A stretch of 64,000 bases of DNA from positions 1 through 64,000 of the forward strand of contig NZ_SNYV01000015.1 of NCBI RefSeq assembly GCF_004363245.1. Reading direction: 5' to 3'. The DNA is from Sphingobacterium yanglingense. GTDB taxonomy: Bacteria > Bacteroidota > Bacteroidia > Sphingobacteriales > Sphingobacteriaceae. Below the pieces are notes generated by a model, which had not been told where the DNA came from, ran no database searches, and saw only the letters and a program-made list of their open reading frames with translations. The translations under genes and the position numbers were made by a program. Of this stretch, positions 17,978 through 26,688 are shown piece by piece. The stretch's first letter is position 1; each line of letters starts with the position of its first letter.

Positions 17978-18014
17978 CCTATATATTGTGCTTTAATTAA
18001 ATACCTTGATAGTG

Positions 18015-19085
18015 CTATCTAAACTTACGTTGATACCAGATCAGCGCACCACTGATTACTAAAAAAACTGAAAATAAGGTAACGATGAAGGCTATAATTC
18101 GACCGAACATCCCCCAAATTTGCCCAGAATGAATATTATAGTTCATTCCTTTTATTTTGTCCCCAACGCTGCGCCGATCGGAATACACCCCTTCCAGCAA
18201 TTTCCCATCGCTAGGATTAAAATAAAGAATCTCCCTACGCCCTAACTTATCTTCATATTTTGCGATAAACATGAACACCTTGCTCGACTTCCCAGGAAAG
18301 AAAATGTTGACTTCTCGGACATCCGGAAACTGTCCCATCGTATAGTGCAGTGATTTCTCGATAATCTCCTCCTCTTGTGCACTTGCAATAGCCTTTGGTA
18401 AATGACGGGTAGCCTGTTCGGATCCTGTAAGCCAGTACACCCCTTGTTCAAACCAGCTAAAAGACATCATCAGACCACTCAAGCAGATGAACAGCAGAAA
18501 AAAAGACGTATAAAAACCACCGTTCTTATGCCATTGAAAATTCAGCATTTTCCAATTCCCCCGATAGGACAGACGAAACACCCTCCGCCAAGTAGTACGG
18601 ACAGAAGGCCACCATAACCAAAGTCCAGAAATAATCAAAGGAATGCAGGCCAAGGTAGCCCAACCTACAATCTGTCCACCGACCTTCCCTAGGCCCAATT
18701 GTGTATGTAGAGACCAGGCCATCAAAAAAGGATCTTTTTTTGTATCCGTCTTTCCAAGAACCTCTCCAGAGTAAGGATTAATATAAAGTAAATGCTGTCC
18801 GTACATATATACTTTGACCGAGCGATCGACTTGTTGATTGACCACAATCTCACGCACCTTAGTCTCCGAATGGTATTGTTCCGCAATCTGCGAAATACGA
18901 TCTATTGACAACCTCGTAGCATAGGCAGGTACATTGACATACAATAGATCCGGGTATAAAGCAGCTCTAATCTCCCGTTGAAAAGTGTATACACAACCAC
19001 TTATGGCCACAATAATGATGACAATACCGACCAATAATCCGATTATTCCGTGTATCTCCCGCCATATTTTCTTCTGTCTATTCAT
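18015..19085 (-). CDS. PepSY-TM domain inner-membrane protein, haem/iron uptake operon
   Basis: 356 residues with four main membrane helices: about 12-33 (IIGLLVGIVIIIVAISGCVY), about 145-165, about 190-212 and 325-350. Periplasmic PepSY repeats lie between (YINPYSGEVLGK, LYFNPSDGKLLEG). Conserved histidines are near helix ends (WREIHGIIG, SLHTQLGLG, NIHSGQIWG). The family is common beside siderophore and haem receptors in Bacteroidota and is thought to be a haem-binding ferric reductase; that role is inferred. It is the first gene of the operon, and its ATG lies just 8 nt after a -7 box overlapped by a Fur-type palindrome. Confidence 0.85.
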   Translation of the reverse strand: MNRQKKIWREIHGIIGLLVGIVIIIVAISGCVYTFQREIRAALYPDLLYVNVPAYATRLSIDRISQIAEQYHSETKVREIVVNQQVDRSVKVYMYGQHLLYINPYSGEVLGKTDTKKDPFLMAWSLHTQLGLGKVGGQIVGWATLACIPLIISGLWLWWPSVRTTWRRVFRLSYRGNWKMLNFQWHKNGGFYTSFFLLFICLSGLMMSFSWFEQGVYWLTGSEQATRHLPKAIASAQEEEIIEKSLHYTMGQFPDVREVNIFFPGKSSKVFMFIAKYEDKLGRREILYFNPSDGKLLEGVYSDRRSVGDKIKGMNYNIHSGQIWGMFGRIIAFIVTLFSVFLVISGALIWYQRKFR

Positions 19086-19093
19086 AATGACAG

Positions 19094-19115
19094 CAAAACT
19101 AATAATAATTATTAG
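19094..19115 (-). promoter_or_regulatory. Haem operon promoter with Fur-type operator
   Basis: The perfect inverted repeat CTAATAAT-A-ATTATTAG (19099-19115) has the 7-1-7 layout of the Fur box TGATAATNATTATCA, differing at one symmetric position per arm. It overlaps the upstream edge of a minus-strand -7 box TAGTTTTG (19101-19094). Binding there would block RNA polymerase, as expected for iron repression. The ATG follows eight bases later. Confidence 0.7.
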
Positions 19116-19177
19116 AATAGACTAACATTAAAATAAAACAAACAAATAAAATAATTAGCCAACACTAATTATGAATC

Positions 19178-19208
19178 AAAAAAAAAACCGTTTGAACTAT
19201 TCAAACGG
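19178..19208 (-). terminator. Intrinsic terminator of the rhodanese gene
   Basis: Perfect 9-bp stem CCGTTTGAA/TTCAAACGG (19188-19196 with 19200-19208) with a three-base loop. On the minus strand it is followed by ten T (19187-19178). It lies 44 bp past the rhodanese stop and before the haem operon, so it insulates the two. Confidence 0.9.
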
Positions 19209-19251
19209 CTGTATTACAGCTTTCATACTGTAATTAAATTATCTATCACTA

Positions 19252-19566
19252 TTACTTTATTTCAGATTGGACTTTCTGCCAGGCACCTCCATTGACCACA
19301 CCACTATATCCAGCTTTTTCCAATATCCCCTTAGCTTGTGCACTCCGCATTCCGCTTCGGCAGAATACTACTATTCGCTTCTTCGCATCAAACCTAGTAA
19401 GCTGATCTGTTATCAATCCCAAAGGAATATTGACCGCCCCAACTACAGTACCTGATGCAAACTCATCAGGACTACGTGCATCAACTAAAAAAACATCTCC
19501 TTTCAAAATTTCCTTTAGTGTTTCCTGTTCTCCCTTCCCTAATATCTTTTTTATAAAATCCATCAT
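19252..19566 (-). CDS. Rhodanese-like sulfurtransferase, single domain
   Basis: About 104 residues from the ATGATG at 19566. The longer frame to 19632 adds an implausible tail, and MMDFIKKIL is a typical start for these small proteins. The active-site loop is FCRSGMRS, with the catalytic cysteine at about residue 69, preceded by VDARSPDEFASGTVVGAVNIPL. Single-domain rhodaneses move sulfane sulfur between thiols in the cytoplasm. The gene is monocistronic with its own terminator. Confidence 0.9.
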   Translation of the reverse strand: MMDFIKKILGKGEQETLKEILKGDVFLVDARSPDEFASGTVVGAVNIPLGLITDQLTRFDAKKRIVVFCRSGMRSAQAKGILEKAGYSGVVNGGAWQKVQSEIK

Positions 19567-19685
19567 CTTTATATTACTAAAATTATATTTACTATATTCA
19601 TCTGTGACACCATAAAGATATACAGTTAGCATATTGCCTCAAGTAACATTAGTTACAATTTGACGTAATGTTGCCCCTACTAACG

Positions 19686-19693
19686 TATATTTG
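19686..19693 (+). promoter_or_regulatory. -7 promoter box of EmrE-family transporter gene
   Basis: TATATTTG followed by C fits TAnnTTTG. TTTG at 19659-19662 is a possible -33 box, slightly further than usual. The ATG is 29 bp downstream. Confidence 0.45.
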
Positions 19694-19722
19694 CTTCAAA
19701 TCTAAAACAGTCATCCATTTTT

Positions 19723-20640
19723 ATGAAGAACACACAAAGAGCTTTTCTCCTCGGACTATTATCCGCATTATTTTTTGCCGTAACCTTCGTGGTCAATAGA
19801 CTCATGTCTGTAGAAGGGGGCAGTTGGATATGGAGTGCCTCCTTACGTTTTTACTGGATGTTGCCTTTTTTTCTGATTATTGTCATACTCCGCAATAACC
19901 TAACGCCTCTCCTTAGCGCCATAAAACAGAAGCCCCTACCTTGGTTATTATGGAGTACAATTGGATTTGGGGTTTTCTATGCCCCTCTGACCTATGCCGC
20001 AGCATTCAGCCCATCCTGGCTCGTTGCCAGCACCTGGCAGATTACCATTATAGCAGGAATGATACTTGCTCCCTTTATCAACAAGAACCATCAATCTTCC
20101 AATTCAAAAAGTACCTATACTTTTTCCGCAATCATACTTCTGGGCATAGCGATCATGCAGATCCAAGCTCTCGGATCTGTAGATCTGTCCAATCTCCTAT
20201 CTGGCTTTTTATGGGTACTCGTAGCCGCATTTGCGTATCCTTTGGGTAACCGAAAAATGATGCAGCTAACAGGTGGCACATTAGATGTCTATCAACGCAT
20301 ACTAGGCATGATCCTTTGTAGCATCCCCTTTTGGATTGGTTTAAATCTCTACAGTTACTCTTCAGGACATCCCTCACCTTCAGATAATCAACTCCTACAA
20401 ACCTTAATTGTAGCCGTATTCTCGGGTGTTATTGCTACTGTTCTTTTCTTCACCGCTACCGATATGGTTCGCAAAGATGAAAAAGGATTGGCCAAAGTAG
20501 AGGCAACACAGTCGGCTGAAGTCGTATTTGCTGTAATCGGCGAAATTGTCATCTTACAAAGTCCCCTTCCTGACAGCTGTGCCCTGATAGGAATGCTACT
20601 GGTCATTATTGGTATGTCTTTACACAGTTTAAAAAAGTAA
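19723..20640 (+). CDS. EmrE-like DMT-superfamily multidrug/metabolite transporter
   Basis: 305 residues with about ten hydrophobic helices in two repeats. The N-terminus LLGLLSALFFAVTFVVNRLM and the motif FYAPLTYAAAFSPSWLVASTWQ fit the multidrug-resistance EmrE-like family of the drug/metabolite transporter superfamily. The C-terminal repeat has KVEATQSAEVVFAVIGE. It is likely an inner-membrane exporter; substrate unknown. The porin gene follows 80 bp later on the same strand, which may or may not be co-transcribed. Confidence 0.85.
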   Translation: MKNTQRAFLLGLLSALFFAVTFVVNRLMSVEGGSWIWSASLRFYWMLPFFLIIVILRNNLTPLLSAIKQKPLPWLLWSTIGFGVFYAPLTYAAAFSPSWLVASTWQITIIAGMILAPFINKNHQSSNSKSTYTFSAIILLGIAIMQIQALGSVDLSNLLSGFLWVLVAAFAYPLGNRKMMQLTGGTLDVYQRILGMILCSIPFWIGLNLYSYSSGHPSPSDNQLLQTLIVAVFSGVIATVLFFTATDMVRKDEKGLAKVEATQSAEVVFAVIGEIVILQSPLPDSCALIGMLLVIIGMSLHSLKK

Positions 20641-20720
20641 GTTTCTAAATACAATAACAATTTGGAGTTCAAACATAATCTTTCGAAATTCGTACCGGCT
20701 GGATTTACAGCCATTAAGCT

Positions 20721-21932
20721 ATGAAAACGTATCCAACATTCCTGAAAACAGCATTTTCCAAAGCACTGATGGTTTCACTACTCTCATCGGCTACGATCTG
20801 TAGTTATGCGCAGCATGCAGCAGACTCCATCGAGATGAGAATCAGGCCCTATGCTGGACTACGAGGACATGCTGCCATATACGACGGTAAGATGGACATC
20901 CAGGAAAATGCCTCACGTATAGGCACCGAAGTAGCAATGAAAAAAGGAAAGCTTGGATTCGTCGCAGCAGCAGAACTCCAGGTCAATCTCTTACGTGGAG
21001 GATCTAGTTTTAATGCAGATGGTAGTTTATCTGGAGGTTTTCTAACCATACAGTCAGGACAGAATCAACAGGTTTTTGGCAATAGGCTCGGCTATTTAGG
21101 CGTAGAGTTTGAACGTCTTGGCCGACTTACTTTTGGTAAACAATGGAGCGTATACCGTGATGTCACAGCTTACACCGATCGTTTTAATGTTTTTGGTTCC
21201 AAAGGTTCAGCTACTTTTATAGGAGGTACAGATGGGGGATCCAATGGAACCGGCCGTGCCGATCAGTCTATTATCTATCGTAATCAGATCGGACGCTTCT
21301 ATTTAGGTGGGCAGCTACAAGCCCGCGGTGCCAATAACCACCGCTTTGTTGATGGCTTTGGTGCCTCAGCTCAGATGCAGGTTATTCCAGAACTACGGAT
21401 AGGAGCAGCATTCAACAAAGCTTTCCTCAGCGACAATCTAATCAATGACGGCAAAATACTAGGCCTTTCTGACCAACCTATCTATATTACTTTAGGAGCT
21501 GATTTTAAGGGCAAAAAAATAGATTTCAGTGCAGTAGCCATATTACAAAAAAATGGAGATTTCACACAAGGACGCTACACAGACCCCTTAGGACAAGATA
21601 TCACTCCTACCGTAGTATTCGATGCCAAAGGCCTTGAACTATTCACTAAATACAAACTGGACAAACTATCCTTACTGGCCGGTTATAACTTATACCTCCC
21701 ATCTTTTCAACCCGGAAAAAACAGCAATATTCCTACTCCTATTGATAAGAGGTTCCAAAGAAACGACCTGATCCTGGGTATATCCTATCAACCGATACGG
21801 TTTGTACAGTTCTATAGCGAACAACGAATTTCTAATGGTAGAACTGTACTTGGAGCAAAAGAAAGCACCGTCTTCACCATGGGTATGAAAATAGATTTAT
21901 CGGGTAGTTTCTCGAAGATCATGGCCTTGTAA
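20721..21932 (+). CDS. Outer-membrane porin
   Basis: 403 residues. A signal peptide (cleavage after about residue 30, SYAQ) precedes a barrel with alternating polar/hydrophobic strands and the sequence RLGYLGVEFERLGRLTFGKQWSVYRDVTAYTDRF-type region of Gram-negative porins, including a loop-3-like Gly/Ser-rich segment. It ends with a hydrophobic strand. It likely forms a diffusion channel. The family is more familiar from Proteobacteria than from Bacteroidota, but no compositional sign of recent transfer is evident. Specificity unknown. Confidence 0.8.
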   Translation: MKTYPTFLKTAFSKALMVSLLSSATICSYAQHAADSIEMRIRPYAGLRGHAAIYDGKMDIQENASRIGTEVAMKKGKLGFVAAAELQVNLLRGGSSFNADGSLSGGFLTIQSGQNQQVFGNRLGYLGVEFERLGRLTFGKQWSVYRDVTAYTDRFNVFGSKGSATFIGGTDGGSNGTGRADQSIIYRNQIGRFYLGGQLQARGANNHRFVDGFGASAQMQVIPELRIGAAFNKAFLSDNLINDGKILGLSDQPIYITLGADFKGKKIDFSAVAILQKNGDFTQGRYTDPLGQDITPTVVFDAKGLELFTKYKLDKLSLLAGYNLYLPSFQPGKNSNIPTPIDKRFQRNDLILGISYQPIRFVQFYSEQRISNGRTVLGAKESTVFTMGMKIDLSGSFSKIMAL

Positions 21933-22000
21933 ATCCCTAATTAGCTGTCTATATTTTTATTATCTTTATGTTACATTTTACAAGGAACTAACATCACCCT

Positions 22001-23263
22001 ATGTCAACACGCTTTTCTAACCAGAAAACATGGAGCTTTTTCCTGTTTCTTCTATTCATTCTCCCTTTTAACATTCAGGGGCAGGAGCATAATCTTAGTT
22101 CAGATGAACTCTTTCTCCGCGCCCGTCATGAAGCTTTTGAACAGAAAGACTACCCTCGAGCGATCATGCTCAGCAATCAAGCTTTAGAAAAATCTCCAGG
22201 CTACACAGAAATCCATATATTCTTAGGCCGATTATATACCTGGTCGGATAAAATTGACTCTGCACGCTTAGTCTTCGAAAAGTTGGATCAAGAAAAAGTC
22301 GAAGACGAAGACTTTTTTGTTGCGTATGCCTCTCTAGAATATTGGAATGACAACTCAACAAAAGCCAATTCATTATTAGATAGAGGATTAAACTATCATC
22401 CCGAATCTGAAAATTTACTTTTATTAAAAAGTAAAGTCAACTACAGTGATAATAATTACACTCTAGCCGAGCAGACCATAAATCGATTGTTAGAGCTCAA
22501 TCCCAAACACACTGAAGCCCGGGTATTGTCCAAGAATATACAGGAATACTCGGCTAAAAATGCGATCGGTTTAACATACAACTTTGCCCATTTTGACAAA
22601 CAATTTGACGACAACTGGCACATTATCGGATTGAGCTACAAACGGGTAACTCCTATTGGCTCTATGATTTTCCGAACCAACTATGCCAACAAATTTGCAG
22701 ACAATGGAGTACAATTTGAATTAGAAGCCTATCCAAGACTATCCAAAATGTTTTACCTCTACGTAGGAGCCGGCTATTCAGACAATGTGGGCATTTTCCC
22801 TAAATACAGGACAGGAGTATCGCTATACGCCAATCTACCACACAGTTTTGAAGGAGAAATAGGATATCGGCAACTTTATTTCAGCGACAATATATGGATG
22901 TATACCGCTTCTGTAGGTAAATATTATCAGAATTTTTGGTTCAATCTAAAAACTTATCTCACTCCCAACAACAAAAACATTTCACAGTCTTACGCTGGCA
23001 CAATACGCTATTATACCAAAGGAGCTAATGATTATCTAGGTTTTATTGTGGGTACCGGTCTAAGTCCCGAAGAGAACCGTAGTAATCTCCTAGACAATAA
23101 TATTTACAAATTAAAGACCTTTAAGGTGGGTGCTGAATATAACTTTTCCATCAACCGAACAAACTTATTCTCTGTATCCTCCACATATTATAACCAAGAG
23201 TTCAGAGCAAAAGAAAAAGGCAACCAATATGACTTTACAGTAGGCTATATCAAAACATTTTAA
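22001..23263 (+). CDS. YaiO-family outer-membrane beta-barrel protein with N-terminal TPR
   Basis: 420 residues: signal peptide (about 1-28), two to three TPR-like units (about 32-180, for example KDYPRAIMLSNQALEKSPGY and PESENLLLLKSK), then a C-terminal barrel of about 220 residues (ending FTVGYIKTF). YaiO-like barrels accompany exopolysaccharide synthases. Here the gene converges on the GT2-LtaS fusion gene and overlaps its stop by four bases, so it plausibly serves as the outer-membrane partner for the polymer. Export through such a small barrel is inference. Confidence 0.82.
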   Translation: MSTRFSNQKTWSFFLFLLFILPFNIQGQEHNLSSDELFLRARHEAFEQKDYPRAIMLSNQALEKSPGYTEIHIFLGRLYTWSDKIDSARLVFEKLDQEKVEDEDFFVAYASLEYWNDNSTKANSLLDRGLNYHPESENLLLLKSKVNYSDNNYTLAEQTINRLLELNPKHTEARVLSKNIQEYSAKNAIGLTYNFAHFDKQFDDNWHIIGLSYKRVTPIGSMIFRTNYANKFADNGVQFELEAYPRLSKMFYLYVGAGYSDNVGIFPKYRTGVSLYANLPHSFEGEIGYRQLYFSDNIWMYTASVGKYYQNFWFNLKTYLTPNNKNISQSYAGTIRYYTKGANDYLGFIVGTGLSPEENRSNLLDNNIYKLKTFKVGAEYNFSINRTNLFSVSSTYYNQEFRAKEKGNQYDFTVGYIKTF

Positions 23264-23279
23264 TGTTTTGATATAGCCT
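23242..23279. terminator. Bidirectional terminator made of both genes' last codons
   Basis: A perfect 18-bp inverted repeat (23242-23259 with 23262-23279) has a two-base centre. Its arms encode the last residues of the plus-strand protein (GYIKTF, stop) and of the minus-strand protein (AISKH, stop). The two stop codons overlap in the middle. T-rich tracts flank the plus-strand side. It probably ends both convergent transcripts. Confidence 0.75.
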
Positions 23280-26200
23280 TTTCAAAATATCCAGCGTAAA
23301 CACTATCAGGAATAACTTCCTTTCGCGTATAAAAGATCCTATTAGCACGCTTGAATGCGTCGAACCGATGTGTTACCACCTCTTGTATTGCAGCATCAGA
23401 CAAAGGTTCTTCTCCAAGTTTAGCATCAAGTTTATACAAATGTCCATCTGAAAGATGATAATTACCATAAACAAAATCAATCAACTGATTTTTACTCTGC
23501 ATCATCGCCATCCCTACACTACGATTAGACGGCCCTTCGGATAATCCCCTTCCAATCCAGGTGACCTGCTCAGGCGTGTGCAATTGATAATTATTCCTAT
23601 AGTAAGCCAACAGCGAGGGAGTCACATCAAAATGGCTCACTGTATTTTTAAATGTATGTGCAGATTTCAATAAAGGAGAATAAATCAACAACGGCACGTG
23701 ATAACGATCTATTTTACTTTGTAAAGGGACTTCGGGCATAGCATGATCCCCTGTAATTAAGAATAATGTATTTTTAAAATCAGGACGCTTTTTATATGCT
23801 TCAAAAAATGCTCGAAGTGCATCATCTAAATTCAAGACCGATACTAATTGCTTCTTATTCTCCCTCGCCCATTTCTTATTATCCAAAGAAAGATCAGCTT
23901 GAACTACTCTTCGATCAAACATCAGTTCATAATGTGCTGCATTATTAATCATAAAGGGATTATGGGTAGAAAGTGTTAATAATACATTCAAATAAGGTTG
24001 AGATGTCACCTTTTGTGTCTCCAAATTCTTCGTAAATACAGCTTGATCCTCATACCCCCAACTTTCTCCTCCATTACCAGGTAGTTTTCTATATGGTGAT
24101 GCAAAAGCCCATTGGTCTACCAAGGTATCCACCTGGCTATAGGCCATGAACTTTTTCATAAAATCAAAATCTGAGTTACCTCCGTAATAAAATCCTGTAT
24201 GAAAGCCATTTTTCTTTAAGACATTAAACAAGTTAAAATGATTAGGTAATACCTCTTGCTCCAAGAAGCCATGGATAGCAAAAGGTAGAGACCCCATCAG
24301 ACTAGGCAATACAGAAAAAGTCCTCCCCGAAGTACTTAGATTATTAGGCCAATATAAAGATTGCTGCGATAGCGAATCAATGAAAGGCGTAAAGCAACCA
24401 ATGTAACCCGAGGGTGAGCTATAAGCATGCCCCAATCCCTCCACTATAATTATAACCAAGTTGGGAGCAGTGGGAGCTTGGTTAAAATAAGGACCTAATA
24501 TATCCTTCGTATCCTCTCCCCTCAAAAAAGGAAGATCCCCATCCCTTCCTACTAAATCTGTAGATTCCTGCCCTAGAACAGAAGCTATTTCAGGATGCCC
24601 CTCTAGGTAATTTGACACATTTGAATACAAAAAATAACGCAACTTGCTTCTCTCCGCATTCTCAACGAATTCCTCTGAGGAAGGTGATTTCCCTAACAAA
24701 AGTTTTAAGGGCACAAAACATGTTACCACACCCAATATCAACAATATTAATCCGACATACAGGTTCTTAGTCCGCCATTTACTGGAACCCCACAATGGTA
24801 TAGCGATCAACAGAATCAAGGAAATCAATAAGCCAATATTTGTCCAACTTAACATACCACTGGCATCTAAAATCTGCTTCATCTCAATTGCACTGTAATA
24901 GTACATGTCGGCCCCCAATAAATTACGAGATTCTGAAAAGTACAGAAACAGCACAAATTGCATTAATACAATAAAAGAGAAGTATACTATCGCAAAACCT
25001 CGGGCAAAAGAACGACTGAGAAAACTCAAAAGCAGATAAATCAGCCCCCCTCCTGCTACAAATTGAAATCCCAAATACAAATTGTCTATAAAAAGATTCC
25101 ATCCAATTGGAAAACTAGCCAATTGCACAAAATTGTAACCGTACCACCAGCGTTCTACACCAACAGCTAACACATAAAAAAGCAGGAAAACCATTGCCAT
25201 AGGCACATAATTCCTTAATGCATCGTGTAATTGAAGTCGGACCTGTTGCCCCCAAGATTTCCCTTCCATTCCTTGTTGAAACCCCTGACGGGTCATCTCC
25301 CCCCAACCATGTTTATTCCGGAAATAATCCACAGCACCTCGAACACCTGCCTTAACAACAATCGGATGAAAATAGAAAGGCTCCAGTATAGCAGTAGCGA
25401 TAAGTTTAGACAAGTCCTTACTTTTAGTATAAACCTGATGTCCGACTAAATCAATCAGCACGGCATAGATAGAGTACAAAATCCCGGAAGACACAACCAA
25501 AGCAAACAGCGCAAAGAAAAATGGCCAGTTAACAATACCCAGTATCAAAAAAACCAAAAAGATAAAATAACCTGTAAATTCTACTAAAGGGCCCAGAAAC
25601 TCAAAGAGAAACCAATAGGGCATACTCACCATCCCCAAACGTCCATATCGTGGATTGAATAGTAACTTGCGATGCTTCCACAGTGTCTCCATTGTGCCGC
25701 GCATCCAGCGGTTACGTTGTTTTCTCAAAACTTCTTTGGTCTCTGGCACCTCTGTCCAACATAATGGGTCAGGAATATTCACAACCTCATAAAGCAACCT
25801 ATGCTCCTCCATATAGCGACGCATACGAACGACCAATTCCATATCTTCACCAACAGTCTTGCTATCATAGCCACCACAGGCCAACACAATCTCTTTGTCA
25901 AAAGCACCAAATGCTCCCGAAATCAAGATTAATCCTGAGGCTCTTGACCAAGCCATCCGCCCCAAAACGAAGGCCCGAATATACTCTAATGCCTGCGTAC
26001 GTCCCAACCAAGACTTGGGCAGATTAACCTGAACTACTTTCCCATTTTCAATCTGACAATTGTTTGCTAGCCGGATCACGCCACCACATGCTATTACACG
26101 CTTGTTGGTTTGCTCCAAAAATGGCTTAGCTAGTTTTAAAACAGCATCTTGTTCCAAAACACAGTCTACATCAATGCAAACAATATACTCTCCAGAAGAA

Positions 26201-26688
26201 ATATTAACACCAACATTTAATGCATCTGCCTTTCCTCCATTCACCTTATCTACCACGAGCAATTTTTTAAATGCTGGATTTTTACTTCTGTAGATTCCGC
26301 GCACTTCTTTCGTAGGTATCATCCCTTGAATAAAAAATGACACCCGCTCTAAATCATAAGCTACAATCAGTTGATCGATCGAGTCATCCCGACTTCCATC
26401 GTTAACGATGATTATTTCTAGATTGTGATAGTAAATAGACAAGAGGGAACGTACATTCTCTACAATCGTTTTTCCCTCATTAAATGCAGGCGCAATTATA
26501 CTAAAACGTGGCGCATTCGGGTTCGTTGCGATTAGGTTATAATCTGTAAATGTATTTTCGTGCTTATATCTTAAAACAGCTCCATAGGCATACAATCCTA
26601 TCCAACCATATATCAAAAAAACAGCTATAGAATATAAAATGAATAACCATATTATAATCTGATAAAGGATATGTGCAAATTCTAACAT
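23260..26688 (-). CDS. Fusion of processive GT2 glycosyltransferase and LtaS-type phosphotransferase
   Basis: 1142 residues. The N-terminal half is a membrane GT2 synthase: helix about 8-32; NDGS (97-99 region); DxD at D173/D175; GED at 280-282; QxxRW at 324-328; then three helices (about 355-415). This resembles PgaC/IcaA/hyaluronan synthases. More helices (about 493-513, 540-585, 613-665) lead to a periplasmic alkaline-phosphatase-superfamily domain of the lipoteichoic-acid-synthase type. Its metal and nucleophile residues appear conserved: E750 (IIVEGLG), T790 (SGRT), H909 (LSTHNPF), D981-H982 (ITGDH). The predicted role is polymerising a sugar chain in the inner membrane and decorating it with phosphoglycerol or phosphoethanolamine; the second step is inferred. 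The start overlaps the HEAT gene stop by seven bases. Confidence 0.85.
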   Translation of the reverse strand: MLEFAHILYQIIIWLFILYSIAVFLIYGWIGLYAYGAVLRYKHENTFTDYNLIATNPNAPRFSIIAPAFNEGKTIVENVRSLLSIYYHNLEIIIVNDGSRDDSIDQLIVAYDLERVSFFIQGMIPTKEVRGIYRSKNPAFKKLLVVDKVNGGKADALNVGVNISSGEYIVCIDVDCVLEQDAVLKLAKPFLEQTNKRVIACGGVIRLANNCQIENGKVVQVNLPKSWLGRTQALEYIRAFVLGRMAWSRASGLILISGAFGAFDKEIVLACGGYDSKTVGEDMELVVRMRRYMEEHRLLYEVVNIPDPLCWTEVPETKEVLRKQRNRWMRGTMETLWKHRKLLFNPRYGRLGMVSMPYWFLFEFLGPLVEFTGYFIFLVFLILGIVNWPFFFALFALVVSSGILYSIYAVLIDLVGHQVYTKSKDLSKLIATAILEPFYFHPIVVKAGVRGAVDYFRNKHGWGEMTRQGFQQGMEGKSWGQQVRLQLHDALRNYVPMAMVFLLFYVLAVGVERWWYGYNFVQLASFPIGWNLFIDNLYLGFQFVAGGGLIYLLLSFLSRSFARGFAIVYFSFIVLMQFVLFLYFSESRNLLGADMYYYSAIEMKQILDASGMLSWTNIGLLISLILLIAIPLWGSSKWRTKNLYVGLILLILGVVTCFVPLKLLLGKSPSSEEFVENAERSKLRYFLYSNVSNYLEGHPEIASVLGQESTDLVGRDGDLPFLRGEDTKDILGPYFNQAPTAPNLVIIIVEGLGHAYSSPSGYIGCFTPFIDSLSQQSLYWPNNLSTSGRTFSVLPSLMGSLPFAIHGFLEQEVLPNHFNLFNVLKKNGFHTGFYYGGNSDFDFMKKFMAYSQVDTLVDQWAFASPYRKLPGNGGESWGYEDQAVFTKNLETQKVTSQPYLNVLLTLSTHNPFMINNAAHYELMFDRRVVQADLSLDNKKWARENKKQLVSVLNLDDALRAFFEAYKKRPDFKNTLFLITGDHAMPEVPLQSKIDRYHVPLLIYSPLLKSAHTFKNTVSHFDVTPSLLAYYRNNYQLHTPEQVTWIGRGLSEGPSNRSVGMAMMQSKNQLIDFVYGNYHLSDGHLYKLDAKLGEEPLSDAAIQEVVTHRFDAFKRANRIFYTRKEVIPDSVYAGYFEKAISKH

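Noticed and set aside
19567..19632. N-terminal extension of the rhodanese
   Set aside because: The added residues are not part of the domain, and an ATGATG follows at 19566 immediately before it.
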